Assembly (NCBI RefSeq): GCF_900635155.1
Contig: NZ_LR134002.1
Span: 186,001 to 250,000 of the forward strand
Length of the DNA stretch: 64,000 nt
Origin: Streptococcus sanguinis
GTDB taxonomy: Bacteria > Bacillota > Bacilli > Lactobacillales > Streptococcaceae
Direction: 5' to 3'
A model generated the notes under the pieces. The model had not been told where the DNA came from. It saw only the letters and a program-made list of their open reading frames with translations, and made no database searches. This document shows positions 54,793-64,000 of the stretch, piece by piece (position 1 is the first letter of the stretch; every line of letters begins with the position of its first letter). The position numbers and the translations under genes are program-made.

Positions 54793-55665
54793 ATGCGAAT
54801 TGCAGACCATAGTGTGACCCGTGCCATTCTGGAGCGTCACGGTTTCACTTTTAAAAAATCTTTCGGTCAGAATTTCCTGACGGATACCAATATCCTCCAG
54901 AAGATTGTGGATACAGCGGAGATTGACAAAAAGGTCAATGTCATTGAAATTGGGCCTGGAATTGGGGCATTGACAGAATTTTTAGCGGAAAGTGCCGCAG
55001 AGGTCATGGCCTTTGAGATTGATGATCGGTTGGTGCCGATTTTGGCGGATACTCTGCGCGATTTTGACAATGTAACAGTGGTCAATCAGGATATTCTCAA
55101 GGTTGATTTGGCCCAGTACATAGCAGAGTTTAAGAATCCAGACCTACCTATCAAGGTAGTGGCAAATCTGCCCTACTACATCACGACGCCGATTCTCATG
55201 CATTTGATTGAGAGTGGGATTCCTTTTAGTGAGTTTGTCGTTATGATGCAGCGAGAAGTGGCCGATCGGATATCAGCTCAGCCTAATACCAAGGCCTACG
55301 GCAGTTTGTCAATTGCGGTGCAGTATTACATGACGGCCAAGGTTGCCTTTATCGTGCCGAGGACAGTCTTTGTGCCAGCGCCTAATGTGGATTCGGCGAT
55401 TCTCAAGATGGTGCGCAGAGACCAGCCAGCTGTTGAGGTACAGGACGAGAAATTCTTTTTCAAGGTCTCCAAGGCCAGCTTTGTCCACCGCCGGAAGACT
55501 CTCTGGAATAACTTGACCAGTTGTTTTGGAAAGTCTGAGGAGATTAAAGGCAAACTGACAGCAGCTTTAGAACGAGCTAACTTATCTCCAAGTGTTCGGG
55601 GAGAAGCTCTTAGTTTAGAGGAATTTGCGCGCTTGGCAGACGCTTTGAAGTCTGAGGGATTATAA
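54793..55665 (+). CDS. rsmA: 16S rRNA (adenine(1518)-N6/adenine(1519)-N6)-dimethyltransferase
   Basis: A 290-aa KsgA/RsmA enzyme that dimethylates two adenines near the 3' end of 16S rRNA. Motifs: FGQNFLTD near residue 28, SAM-binding [11 protein letters not shown] near 55, and the catalytic NLPYYITTP near 125. Full length; ATG 54793 follows GGAGACGATGC. It is the right-hand core flank of the retron/HEPN island; expression may depend on a promoter within 54719-54790 or on read-through. Confidence 0.94.
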   Translation: MRIADHSVTRAILERHGFTFKKSFGQNFLTDTNILQKIVDTAEIDKKVNVIEIGPGIGALTEFLAESAAEVMAFEIDDRLVPILADTLRDFDNVTVVNQDILKVDLAQYIAEFKNPDLPIKVVANLPYYITTPILMHLIESGIPFSEFVVMMQREVADRISAQPNTKAYGSLSIAVQYYMTAKVAFIVPRTVFVPAPNVDSAILKMVRRDQPAVEVQDEKFFFKVSKASFVHRRKTLWNNLTSCFGKSEEIKGKLTAALERANLSPSVRGEALSLEEFARLADALKSEGL

Positions 55666-55774
55666 AAAATAGAAAATCTGCTCTATATAGCTGGTCTTCT
55701 ATTTTACTAATGAGGTACATATGAAAGTGAAATTTCTGGCTTTTCTCAGCAGTGTAATTCTATTTCATAATAAC

Positions 55775-55800
55775 AAAAAATCCTATCATGATTGATAGGA
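55775..55800 (-). terminator. Terminator of the tRNA-Leu transcript
   Basis: TCCTATCA / TGATAGGA with a 4-nt loop and six T on the - strand, 11 bp past the tRNA end. Confidence 0.85.
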
Positions 55801-55810
55801 TTATCTTTTA

Positions 55811-55893
55811 TGCGGAGGAAGGGATTTGAACCCTCACACCCGTACGGGCACATGCGCCTGAAGCATGCGTGTCTGCCGTTCCACCACCTCCGC
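55811..55893 (-). tRNA. tRNA-Leu(CAG)
   Basis: An 83-nt class II tRNA on the - strand: a 7-bp acceptor GCGGAGG/CCTCCGC, a Leu-type D-arm (GGTGGAACGGCAGACACGC region), anticodon loop CTTCAGG with CAG at 55858-55860, a long variable arm, and T-arm with GGTTCAAATCC. CCA is not encoded. It gives a comparison for the tRNA-like leader, which shares the Leu-style D-arm but lacks the variable arm and a 7-nt anticodon loop. Confidence 0.96.
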
Positions 55894-56087
55894 TTGAGAT
55901 TCTATTATAACTTATTTTTGTGAAAATGCCAATAGAGAATATCAGTTTTTTTCATACAGTGAAAAAAGCAGAAAAATTTCTATTTTTTCTTTACTAAAAT
56001 AGTTCTATGATATTGCCATTATAGCAAGTATTTGTTACAATTAAATTAATTACTTATTTAGGTAACGAAATAAAAAAGGAGAATGTT

Positions 56088-59000
56088 ATGAAACTGAAAA
56101 AATGGCTGCTGTTTTTGATGCTGCCCCTTCTGTTTTTGCTGGATTTGAAGCTATTTACAGCAACTGCTCAAGCCGATGCTTTGAAGAATGCAATCACAGA
56201 TATTAAAATCTGGGACCATTCTAATGGCCGCGAAGCAACTAAGGTTAATGGTGCTTACAATTTGGTTCAAGGGGGAAATTATCGCTATGAGCTAGTTTTT
56301 GATTTGTCTGCTTACGATAACCAGCTCAAGGATGGGGATACCTTTACCTTTACAGTACCGAACGGTGCAACCATTGCTGATGGTACAACTTTTACTCTGA
56401 CGGATAATGAAACGCAGGTCCAGCTCGGAGCTGCTAAGATGACATCGAATGGTTCAGGTAAGGGCGGTCTGATCACGGTTACTATTCAGAATTTGGCAGA
56501 TTACAAGTCTAAGACAACTGCTAGTGGAGTAAGAGGGAGCTTCTTCTTTGACTTTCAGGCGACGACAGTAGGCGCTGATCAGGACTGGAATTATAATCCC
56601 GAGGAAACTCAAGGCGCGATGAGCCATAAGGTAACCATTAACGAGCGCAAACAAAGCAGTTTTTCAACAGCCGGTGAAAACTACGCTAAGATTGGAGGGG
56701 TCATTGCTAAGAAGCCATATAATTCGGCTATTCTTGGCAAGAGCGGAGACTACTCCCATAACTGGACTGTTCGTATCAATACTCAGCAAAAGACTTATAA
56801 TTCTCCGATTGTTATCAAGGATGTAATTCCAGATAGCAGTGCGCCAATGCAATTCGTTCCGGAGCAATTTGTCCTTCGCCAAGGGGAGTACACACAGAGT
56901 TTATCAAGTATTGCGAATTCTGTTATCTTGAAAGAAGGTCAAGATTATACGGTTGCCTATAATGACACTTATACAGAATTTACTCTAACCATCAATAACC
57001 CAGGCAACCACGCCTTTATGTTGAACTATATGACAACTTCACCAGCTGATGGTTCTTTGGTGTCGAATACGGCTGAGATGGAAGTTAATAATGAAAAACT
57101 GCCATTCAGAGATGATCGTCCTGGTGTTACGTCTTCTACAATAGAACGTAGTAGCCGGATTACAGAGGGCGGTGTCATTACAGCTGACATCAGCAACAGT
57201 CTGGTTCTCTACAAGCAAGATTCTAAGACTGGCAAAATGCTGGAAGGTGCTGTCTTTAAGGTGACAACTCCTAGCGGTGAAGAGATTACTCTGCCGCCGA
57301 CAGATGCTAACGGTCGGGTTTCTACACAGCCTTTCTCAAGTGAAGAAATCAAGAAAGGTCAATTCACAGTAGAAGAAGTAACAGCTCCGGAAGGCTATGT
57401 ACTGGACAGCAATCCGATGAAGGTGACTATCAAGGCTGATGGAGCGGTTAAGACAGTCAAGAATACGGTGGATCCAAATGCCAGCAAAAAGCTGACAGTC
57501 AAGAAAGTTTGGAAAGATGAAAACAATCAAGATGGCAAGCGTCCGGCTTCTATTGCTGTAGATGTCTACGCTAACGGTCAAAAGTTGGCTGATAAGACAG
57601 TGACTGTAACTGGCGGAAGTACAGATGCGGAGTGGACAGCTCAGACAACTGATTTACCAATCTTTGATACAAATGGTCAAAAAATCACCTATACAATCGG
57701 TGAAGATCAGCTTGATGGCTACGATGCTCCAGAAGTAGATCAGGGGAATCTCACTGTTACCAATACTCGTACGCCAGAGAAAATCGCTATCAAAGCCAGC
57801 AAGAAATGGGATGATGCCGAGAATCAAGACGGCAAACGTCCTGCCAATGTTGTTGTCAAACTTTATAAAGAAGTCGGCGGTCAGAAATCAGAAGTTGCGA
57901 ACCGAACTCTGACTGAAGCTGACCAGTGGGCAACCGAGTTCGCCAACTTGAACAAATATGAAAAGGGACAAGAAGTTGTTTATTCTCTGGAAGAAGACGC
58001 GGTCCCTCACTATCAATCTCAGGTAACTGGCAATGCTGCTGATGGCTTTGTAGTGACCAACACTTACAAGCCAGAAACCACCAAGATTTCCGGTCAGAAG
58101 AAGTGGGATGATGCGGACAATCAAGACGGCAAGCGTCCAAATGCTGTTAGAGTCAAGATCTTGAAAGGCCAAGATATTGTCGATGTACAGGAAGTGACGG
58201 CTGCCAACGGTTGGAAATATGAATCTAATCCTCTTCCTAAATATGCAGCTGGCCAAGAAATTGCTTATACTGTTGCAGAAGAAGCTGTCTCAGGCTACAC
58301 GAGCAAAGTGGACGGCTACAATATCACCAACTCTTACACTCCAGAAGCGGTCAAGGTTTCCGGTCAGAAGAAATGGGATGATGCGGACAACCAAGATGGT
58401 AAGCGCCCAGCTTCTGTTAAGGTTAAAATTCTGAATGGTGATACGGTTGTTGATGAGCAAAATGTTACTTCCGCTAACGACTGGAAGTATGAGTCTAAGG
58501 CCCTGCCTAAATATGCAGCAGGTCAAGAAATTACTTATACCGTAAGTGAGGAAGCTGTACCAGGTTATGATAGCAAAGTGGATGGTTACAACATTACCAA
58601 CTCTTACACTCCAGAGACAACGACTGTGTCTGGAAGCAAGACTTGGGAGGATGGCGATAACCAGGATGGCAAACGTCCAGCTTCTATCACAGTTAATCTG
58701 CTAGCTGACGGTCAAAAAGTCAATACTCAAACAGTCGGAGAGGCAGAAGGCTGGTCTTACAACTTTACTGGCTTGCCAGTCTACAAGGATGGCCAACGAA
58801 TTACCTATACAGTGACGGAAGAAGTTGTACCAGGTTATTCAACCAATCTCAACGGCTACAATATCACTAACTCTTATACACCAGAAAAGGCAGAAATCAC
58901 TGCCAGCAAGACTTGGAATGACAGCGACAATCAAGACGGCAAGCGTCCAACTAAGATTAGCATTAAGCTGATGAAGACCGTCGGCGGTGTCAAGACAGAA

Positions 59001-60773
59001 GTCGCTAGCAAGGAAGTGACAGCTGCTGATCAATGGCAAACCAAATTTGAAAATCTGCCAGTTTATGAAAATGGTCAGAAGATTGATTACTCTATCGAGG
59101 AAGATGATGTGGCTGGCTACACTAAAGAAATCAAAGATTTCACAGTTACCAACTCTTACACTCCAGAGATGATTAAGATTTCCGGTCAAAAAGTCTGGGA
59201 TGACGCTGATAACCAAGATGGCAAGCGTCCAGCTTCTGTTAAGGTTAAGGTGAAAAATGGCGATACTGTCGTAGATGAGTTGGAAGTAACAGCTGCTAAC
59301 GATTGGAAGTTTGAGTCTAAAGCCCTTCCTAAGTATGCAGCAGGTCAAGAGATTGCCTATACTGTTACTGAAGAAGCAGTTGCGGACTATCAAACTAAGA
59401 TTGATAAGTTTACCATTACTAATTCTTACACTCCTCAAAGTACAGAATATGCTGTTACGAAGGTCTGGGATGATGCTGATAACCAAGACGGTAAGCGTCC
59501 AGCTTCTATCACAGTGCAGCTGTATCGCTCAGTAAATGGTCAAGAGCCAATTGCTGTCGCAGGTAAGACATTGACCTTGACAGCTGATAATGAGACAGCT
59601 GCTAATACTTGGAAAGCAAGCTTCACTAATCTGCCTCAGTTTGACAAGGGACAGGAGATCACCTACTCTGTCAAAGAGGATGATGCAACAGTAGCCGTTT
59701 TGAAAGAAAAAGGTTACAGTCCGAAAGTAGAAGGTCAGACAATCACTAACTCTCATACTCCAGAGCAGGTGAAAGTTTCTGGTCAGAAAGTCTGGGATGA
59801 TGCAGACGATCAAGACGGCAAACGCCCAACATCTATTACAGTAAAAGTAATGGATGGAAGCACAGTTGTTGATAGACTTGAAGTAACAGCTGCTAATGGA
59901 TGGAAGTTTGAATCTAAAGACCTGCCTAAATATAGAAATGGTCAAGAGATTGCTTACACACTTACTGAAGATGCCGTTGCTCAGTATGAAACGAAGATTG
60001 ATAAGTTCACTGTTACCAACTCCTACACTCCAGAAACCGTTAAAGTCTCTGGTCAAAAGGTTTGGGATGATGCCAATAACCAAGATGGCAAGCGCCCAGC
60101 ATCTATCAAGGTCAAGATTTTGGACGGAGATAAGGTGGTAGATGAGCTGGAAGTAACAGCTGCTACTGACTGGAAGTTTGAGTCTAAGGATCTGCCTAAG
60201 AATAAGAAGGGCAAGAAAATCAACTATACAGTCCTTGAAGAAGTGACAGTTGAGGGTTATAGCAGCAGCCAGGAACAAGCAACAGACGGTAGCTACACCT
60301 TGACCAACAGTTATAAACCAACACAGATTGCTGTTAAGGGAACTGCGGTATGGTCAGATGCTGAAAATCAAGATAAGGTTCGACCTTCTAAGATTACTGT
60401 TCGACTCTTGGCAGATGGCAAACCAATCAAAGAACTGGTTGTATCAGAAGAAAATGGTTGGCAGTATAACTTTAGCGACCTTCCTAAGTACAAGGATGGC
60501 AAGGAAATTGTCTATAGCGTTGCTGCTGATCCAGTAGATGGCTACAAGCTTGAGATCAACGGTACTCAGCTGACCTTCAGTCATATCCCTGCTAAGAAAG
60601 AGAGTGTTGAAGATAAGGTTTCAACTAATAAGCCAGGCGGTCAAGCTCCGAAAGGCGGAGGAAAAGCTCTTCCTCGTACTGGACAGGAAGAAAGTCTTCT
60701 TGTTACTATTCTTGGCTTCCTAGCAGCGCTTCTCGCAGGAGGAATGCTGATGGCTAAGGCAAAACGCAGCTAA
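56088..60773 (+). CDS. Large LPxTG cell-wall-anchored adhesin with eleven CnaB domains
   Basis: A 1561-aa surface protein. Signal peptide to about residue 30 (FTATAQADA). Residues ~32-345 form two Ig-like domains resembling the collagen-binding (Cna A-region) fold. A prealbumin-like domain (~370-460, EEVTAPEGYVLDS) is followed by eleven CnaB repeats whose W in the W-x-D-x-x-NQDGKRP motif falls at about 475, 574, 673, 763, 853, 943, 1037, 1127, 1236, 1326 and 1422. The last unit is diverged (NQDKVRP). The C-terminus has LPRTG, a TM segment and a KRS tail for sortase A. AAAAAGGAGAATGTT precedes the start. Adhesion is inferred by family; CnaB domains usually carry Lys-Asn isopeptide bonds. Confidence 0.92.
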   Translation: MKLKKWLLFLMLPLLFLLDLKLFTATAQADALKNAITDIKIWDHSNGREATKVNGAYNLVQGGNYRYELVFDLSAYDNQLKDGDTFTFTVPNGATIADGTTFTLTDNETQVQLGAAKMTSNGSGKGGLITVTIQNLADYKSKTTASGVRGSFFFDFQATTVGADQDWNYNPEETQGAMSHKVTINERKQSSFSTAGENYAKIGGVIAKKPYNSAILGKSGDYSHNWTVRINTQQKTYNSPIVIKDVIPDSSAPMQFVPEQFVLRQGEYTQSLSSIANSVILKEGQDYTVAYNDTYTEFTLTINNPGNHAFMLNYMTTSPADGSLVSNTAEMEVNNEKLPFRDDRPGVTSSTIERSSRITEGGVITADISNSLVLYKQDSKTGKMLEGAVFKVTTPSGEEITLPPTDANGRVSTQPFSSEEIKKGQFTVEEVTAPEGYVLDSNPMKVTIKADGAVKTVKNTVDPNASKKLTVKKVWKDENNQDGKRPASIAVDVYANGQKLADKTVTVTGGSTDAEWTAQTTDLPIFDTNGQKITYTIGEDQLDGYDAPEVDQGNLTVTNTRTPEKIAIKASKKWDDAENQDGKRPANVVVKLYKEVGGQKSEVANRTLTEADQWATEFANLNKYEKGQEVVYSLEEDAVPHYQSQVTGNAADGFVVTNTYKPETTKISGQKKWDDADNQDGKRPNAVRVKILKGQDIVDVQEVTAANGWKYESNPLPKYAAGQEIAYTVAEEAVSGYTSKVDGYNITNSYTPEAVKVSGQKKWDDADNQDGKRPASVKVKILNGDTVVDEQNVTSANDWKYESKALPKYAAGQEITYTVSEEAVPGYDSKVDGYNITNSYTPETTTVSGSKTWEDGDNQDGKRPASITVNLLADGQKVNTQTVGEAEGWSYNFTGLPVYKDGQRITYTVTEEVVPGYSTNLNGYNITNSYTPEKAEITASKTWNDSDNQDGKRPTKISIKLMKTVGGVKTEVASKEVTAADQWQTKFENLPVYENGQKIDYSIEEDDVAGYTKEIKDFTVTNSYTPEMIKISGQKVWDDADNQDGKRPASVKVKVKNGDTVVDELEVTAANDWKFESKALPKYAAGQEIAYTVTEEAVADYQTKIDKFTITNSYTPQSTEYAVTKVWDDADNQDGKRPASITVQLYRSVNGQEPIAVAGKTLTLTADNETAANTWKASFTNLPQFDKGQEITYSVKEDDATVAVLKEKGYSPKVEGQTITNSHTPEQVKVSGQKVWDDADDQDGKRPTSITVKVMDGSTVVDRLEVTAANGWKFESKDLPKYRNGQEIAYTLTEDAVAQYETKIDKFTVTNSYTPETVKVSGQKVWDDANNQDGKRPASIKVKILDGDKVVDELEVTAATDWKFESKDLPKNKKGKKINYTVLEEVTVEGYSSSQEQATDGSYTLTNSYKPTQIAVKGTAVWSDAENQDKVRPSKITVRLLADGKPIKELVVSEENGWQYNFSDLPKYKDGKEIVYSVAADPVDGYKLEINGTQLTFSHIPAKKESVEDKVSTNKPGGQAPKGGGKALPRTGQEESLLVTILGFLAALLAGGMLMAKAKRS
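57484..60600 (+). repeat. Array of eleven CnaB repeats of about 270-330 bp
   Basis: Tandem coding repeats, 90 codons each in most units, with longer ones (94, 99, 109). Several share DNA such as GATGATGC and CAAGATGGCAAGCGTCC almost exactly, which suggests recombination between units and possible variation in copy number between strains. Confidence 0.9.
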
Positions 60774-60821
60774 TCAGTTTTATGACTTACTGAAAATTAC
60801 AGTGAGCATCTCATACGATAT

Positions 60822-60860
60822 AAAAAAGCGAACAGGTTCTTTTGGACTTGTTCGCTTTTA
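60822..60860 (+). terminator. Terminator after the adhesin gene
   Basis: AAAAGCGAACAGG / CTTGTTCGCTTTT (one mismatch) with a 9-nt loop. It separates the adhesin from rsgA. Confidence 0.8.
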
Positions 60861-61007
60861 TCATGCCAGTTTTATTACAAATATTTTAAAGCAGTTGTTT
60901 TCTATGAAAAATGAACCTAACCTTAAGAAATGCTTTCTATACAAAACAAGCAAGCTAAATCTCGCATTTTTTGTTATAATGAGTGTATTAACTTTTAAGG
61001 AGCAATC

Positions 61008-61886
61008 TTGCAAGGAAAAATAATTAAGGCTCTGGCTGGCTTTTATTATGTAGAGTCAGACGGACAGGTTTATCAGACCAGAGCGCGGGGTAATTTTCGC
61101 AAAAAAGGGCAGACACCCTATGTTGGTGATGATGTCGAATTTTCAGCAGAAAAAGACTCGGAAGGCTATATTTTAAAAATAGCAGAGCGAAAGAACAGTC
61201 TTGTACGGCCGCCGATTGTCAACATTGACCAGGCAGTTGTAATCATGAGCGCGAAAGAGCCAGATTTCAATGCTAATCTATTGGATCGTTTTCTGGTGCT
61301 TTTAGAGCATAAACAGATTCATCCTATTATCTACATCAGCAAGTTAGACCTGCTTGAAGATGAGCAGAGTTTGGATATCTATGTACAGGCCTATCAGGAT
61401 ATAGAGTATGAGGTTCTTAAGGCTACTGAGGAGTTGCTGCCGCTGCTGACAGGGAAAATCACTGTTTTTATGGGACAGACCGGGGTTGGAAAGTCCACTC
61501 TGCTCAATAAAATCGCTCCAGACCTGCAATTGGAAACAGGAGAGATTTCCGAAAGTTTGGGTCGTGGCCGCCATACGACACGGGCCGTCAGCTTTTACAA
61601 TCTAAACGGCGGTAAGATTGCCGATACGCCAGGATTTTCGTCTTTGGATTACGAGGTGAGTACAGCTGAAGATCTCAATCAAGCTTTTCCAGAAATTGCT
61701 GAGTTCAGCCAGTCCTGTAAGTTTCGTACTTGCACTCATACTCACGAGCCGGCTTGTGCTGTCAAGCCAGCAGTTGAGTCCGGCCAGATAGCTTCATTCC
61801 GCTTTGATAATTATCTGCAGTTTCTCAGCGAGATTGAAAATCGTCGGGAAACCTATAAAAAAGTTGCCAAAAAAAATTCTAAATAA
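61008..61886 (+). CDS. rsgA: Small-subunit ribosome biogenesis GTPase RsgA
   Basis: A 292-aa circularly permuted GTPase that assists 30S maturation. N-terminal OB fold (~1-65), G4-like SKLD before the P-loop [12 protein letters not shown] near residue 165, then G3 DTPGF, and a zinc domain with C-x-H-x-type ligands ([17 protein letters not shown]). It starts with TTG 61008, after AAGGAGCAATC; -10 TATAAT near 60978. First gene of an operon with rpe and thiN. Confidence 0.94.
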   Translation: MQGKIIKALAGFYYVESDGQVYQTRARGNFRKKGQTPYVGDDVEFSAEKDSEGYILKIAERKNSLVRPPIVNIDQAVVIMSAKEPDFNANLLDRFLVLLEHKQIHPIIYISKLDLLEDEQSLDIYVQAYQDIEYEVLKATEELLPLLTGKITVFMGQTGVGKSTLLNKIAPDLQLETGEISESLGRGRHTTRAVSFYNLNGGKIADTPGFSSLDYEVSTAEDLNQAFPEIAEFSQSCKFRTCTHTHEPACAVKPAVESGQIASFRFDNYLQFLSEIENRRETYKKVAKKNSK

Positions 61887-61897
61887 GGAGAAGAACT

Positions 61898-62557
61898 ATG
61901 ACATCATTCAAAATTGCCCCTTCAATTCTAAGTGCGGACTATGCTAATTTTGAAGCAGAATTGAAGAAGTTAGAAGCGACAGGTGCTGAGTATGCCCATA
62001 TCGATATTATGGATGGTCATTTTGTACCCAATATCAGCTTTGGGGCTGGGGTTGTTGCCAGTATGCGTCCTCACAGCAAGCTAGTCTTTGACTGCCATTT
62101 GATGGTTTCCAATCCTGAACATCATATCGAAGAATTCGCTCGTGCCGGTGCAGATATTATCAGCATCCATGCCGAAGCGACACCTCATATCCACGGAGCG
62201 CTGCAGAAGATTCGAGCAGCAGGAGTCAAGCCTAGTGTTGTGATTAATCCGGGAACACCAGTCGAAGCAGTCAAAAATGTCTTAAATCTGGTTGACCAAG
62301 TCCTTGTGATGACAGTTAATCCAGGATTTGGCGGCCAGGCCTTTCTGCCAGAAACCATGGATAAGATTCGTGAACTGGTGGTTCTGCGCGAAGTCAATCA
62401 GCTGAATTTTGATATTGAAGTGGATGGCGGTATTGACGATAAGACTATTGGGATTGCTAAAGAAGCTGGCGCCAATGTCTTCGTGGCTGGTAGCTATGTT
62501 TTCAAGGGTGATGTCAATCATCAAGTTCAGACCTTACGGGATGCCCTGCATGACTAA
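61898..62557 (+). CDS. rpe: Ribulose-phosphate 3-epimerase
   Basis: A 219-aa TIM-barrel enzyme of the pentose-phosphate pathway interconverting ribulose- and xylulose-5-phosphate. Motifs: ILSADYANF, HIDIMDGHFVPNISFG (metal His and Asp), HLMV, and VNPGFGGQ, VDGGI near the C-terminus. Full length. AAGGAGAAGAACT precedes the start. It overlaps thiN by 8 bp. Confidence 0.95.
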   Translation: MTSFKIAPSILSADYANFEAELKKLEATGAEYAHIDIMDGHFVPNISFGAGVVASMRPHSKLVFDCHLMVSNPEHHIEEFARAGADIISIHAEATPHIHGALQKIRAAGVKPSVVINPGTPVEAVKNVLNLVDQVLVMTVNPGFGGQAFLPETMDKIRELVVLREVNQLNFDIEVDGGIDDKTIGIAKEAGANVFVAGSYVFKGDVNHQVQTLRDALHD

Positions 62558-63182
62558 GGTTGCACTGTTTGCTGGTGGGAACTTGGAGCATTTTAGCTTG
62601 GATTTTGATGTGTTGGTCGGAGTAGACCGCGGGAGCCTCTTTCTGCTTGAGCAAGGAGTTTGTCCGGATTTGGCTGTCGGGGATTTTGACTCTGTGAGCA
62701 AGGAAGAATTGCTGCGCATAAAAGATAGAGCGAAGGAAGTCGTTCAGGCCCATCCTGAAAAGGATGATACGGACTTGGAGTTAGCTGTTCTGGCTTGTTT
62801 TGAACGGTATCCAGATGCCCGTTTGACCATTTTCGGCGCCTTTGGGGGCCGTCTGGATCATGCCTTGGCCAATGTCTTCCTGCCCAGTAATGAAAAAATT
62901 GCACCTTATATGGAGAAGATTTTTCTGGAAGATGAGCAGAATCTGCTGACCTATGTTCCCAAGGGGCGCCATGAAATCAAACCAGTACCTGGCATGCGCT
63001 ATCTGGCCTTTCTGCCATCGGATGACGTTGACCTAACGATTGAGGGCGCCAAATATCCGCTCAATAAAGATAACTTTTTTTTCAAAAAAGTATATGCTTC
63101 TAACGAATTTATAGATAGGCCCATTTATTTGGACTTTGATAGCGGATATACAGTCGTCATTTACAGCAAAGACAGGAGCTGA
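62550..63182 (+). CDS. thiN: Thiamine diphosphokinase
   Basis: A 210-aa enzyme that transfers pyrophosphate from ATP to thiamine. Family motifs: GVDRGSLFLL, PDLAVGDFDSVS, HPEKDDTDLELA and GAFGGRLDHALAN. Full length. ATG 62550 lies within the end of rpe; a longer frame runs inside rpe. The rsgA-rpe-thiN-rmuC order is common in streptococci. Confidence 0.94.
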   Translation: MTKVALFAGGNLEHFSLDFDVLVGVDRGSLFLLEQGVCPDLAVGDFDSVSKEELLRIKDRAKEVVQAHPEKDDTDLELAVLACFERYPDARLTIFGAFGGRLDHALANVFLPSNEKIAPYMEKIFLEDEQNLLTYVPKGRHEIKPVPGMRYLAFLPSDDVDLTIEGAKYPLNKDNFFFKKVYASNEFIDRPIYLDFDSGYTVVIYSKDRS

Positions 63183-63183
63183 T

Positions 63184-64000
63184 ATGGAGTTTATAATTAT
63201 CCTCATTCTTTTGGGAAACCTAGTGCTGACCTTTCTCCTATGGCAAAAGCTTAGTCAGCAGACCGAGACGCTAAAGCAAGTCTTGGAAAATCAGGCAGAT
63301 CATCTATCGGATCAGTTGGACTATCGCTTGGAGCAAGAAAGCCAGAAAAAGCAAACGGCTCAGAAAGAGCTGGAATTAGCTCTGGGAGACCGTTTGAGCG
63401 AGGTCAGGACAGATTTGCACCGCAACTTGACAGAGCTGCGCTTGGAAATCAGTGACAACCTGACCAAGAATCGGGATAAAACTGACGAGCGTATGCGGCA
63501 GATCCAAGAGTCCAATGAAACCCGTTTAGAACAGATGCGGCAGACCGTGGAAGAAAAACTGGAGAAAACACTTCAGACTCGTCTTCAGACTTCTTTTGAG
63601 ACCGTTTCTAAGCAGTTGGAGTCTGTCAATCGCGGTCTGGGAGAAATGCAGAGTGTTGCTCGAGATGTCGGCACGCTGAACAAGGTTCTTTCCAACACCA
63701 AGACCCGAGGGATTCTAGGGGAGCTGCAGCTTGGTCAGATTATCGAGGACATCATGACGGCCAGTCAGTATGAGCGAGAGTTTGTGACGGTGGCCGGTTC
63801 CAGTGAGCGTGTCGAATATGCTATTAAACTGCCGGGACAGACAGAGCATGAATATGTCTATCTGCCTATTGATTCTAAGTTTCCTCTGGCTGATTACTAC
63901 CGTTTGGAAGATGCTTATGAGTCTGGTAGCAAGGAAGAGATTGAGCTCTATCGCAAGTCTCTCTTAGCAAGTGTTAAACGCTTTGCCAAGGATATTAAGA
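63184..64000 (+). CDS. rmuC: RmuC family DNA recombination protein (cut by window end)
   Basis: Starts MEFIIILILLGNLVLTFLLW at ATG 63184, 1 bp after the thiN stop, and remains open to base 64000 (272 codons seen). An N-terminal TM anchor is followed by a long coiled coil (about residues 25-150, rich in Q, E, K and R) and the start of the RmuC nuclease-like core (TRGILGELQLGQIIEDIM, PIDSKFPLADYYRLEDA). RmuC limits inversions at short repeats in E. coli. The gene continues beyond the window. Confidence 0.9.
   Translation, partial: MEFIIILILLGNLVLTFLLWQKLSQQTETLKQVLENQADHLSDQLDYRLEQESQKKQTAQKELELALGDRLSEVRTDLHRNLTELRLEISDNLTKNRDKTDERMRQIQESNETRLEQMRQTVEEKLEKTLQTRLQTSFETVSKQLESVNRGLGEMQSVARDVGTLNKVLSNTKTRGILGELQLGQIIEDIMTASQYEREFVTVAGSSERVEYAIKLPGQTEHEYVYLPIDSKFPLADYYRLEDAYESGSKEEIELYRKSLLASVKRFAKDIK

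Noticed and set aside
57856..60278. Several long - strand frames opposite the adhesin
   Set aside because: They recur once per CnaB repeat and simply mirror its codon use; they are shadows.
60802..61023. 73-aa open frame before rsgA
   Set aside because: It spans the adhesin terminator and rsgA promoter; the translation looks like noncoding sequence.

Overview
The window is chromosomal DNA of a Gram-positive coccus, most likely an oral viridans streptococcus near the sanguinis/gordonii/cristatus group. This rests on protein resemblance and gene order: rnpA-yidC-khpB, rnjB next to estA, PatAB-like ABC exporters, a Gls24/Asp23 stress operon, a dut-phosphatase-radA run and a CnaB/LPxTG surface protein. 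The species is not determined. Most genes are ordinary core genes on the + strand.

Layout. 1-9.1 kb: a family of membrane-anchored paralogues with repeated BLIP/SmpA-like motifs, interrupted by an OmpR-type two-component system and a PepSY protein. 9.5-12.7 kb: acetylated DAP/lysine synthesis genes, formate-tetrahydrofolate cycle enzyme, rhomboid protease. 12.8-14.8 kb (-): galU and gpsA. 14.9-18.4 kb: patA/patB-like exporter pair. 18.5-25.8 kb: class-I amidotransferase, dut, phosphatase, radA (apparent ATC start), two AIM24-like genes (the second frameshifted), carbonic anhydrase, an ABC permease/ATPase pair without a binding protein. 26-31 kb: Mga-like regulator divergent from a glsB-amaP-DUF2273-asp23-csbD envelope-stress operon, then a DUF389 membrane protein. 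31-33.4 kb: an orphan transcription unit with a perfect cre match, followed by decayed genes. 33.6-44.6 kb: rnjB, estA, gltX, a lipoprotein, argGH, rnpA-yidC-khpB, an unknown gene and rpmH. 44.6-49.6 kb: an IS3-type remnant, a membrane/HTH cluster on the - strand, an ArsR-like regulator with an MFS exporter. 49.7-55.7 kb: tatD, rnmV and rsmA, the last two separated by an accessory island. 55.8-64 kb: tRNA-Leu(CAG), a 1561-aa CnaB surface protein, rsgA, rpe, thiN and the start of rmuC.

The most interesting part is the AT-rich island between rnmV and rsmA (about 51.17-54.75 kb), which truncates a short-chain dehydrogenase gene. It holds a retron: a ncRNA of about 190 nt bounded by a 9-bp a1/a2 inverted repeat, then a reverse transcriptase fused to a C-terminal TOPRIM domain, with an unusual three-copy 22-residue repeat in its N-terminal part. 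Next is a strong promoter whose transcript would begin with a tRNA-like fold. The 3' strand of that fold is also the 5' strand of a 12-bp intrinsic terminator, placed directly before a gene for a HEPN-type (RNxxxH) putative RNase. The layout suggests a tRNA-mimicking attenuator controlling a defence or toxin RNase. The retron type is known in outline; I do not recognise the tRNA-like attenuator/HEPN arrangement.

All assignments come from reading the sequence and memory of protein families. No database search or folding program was run.
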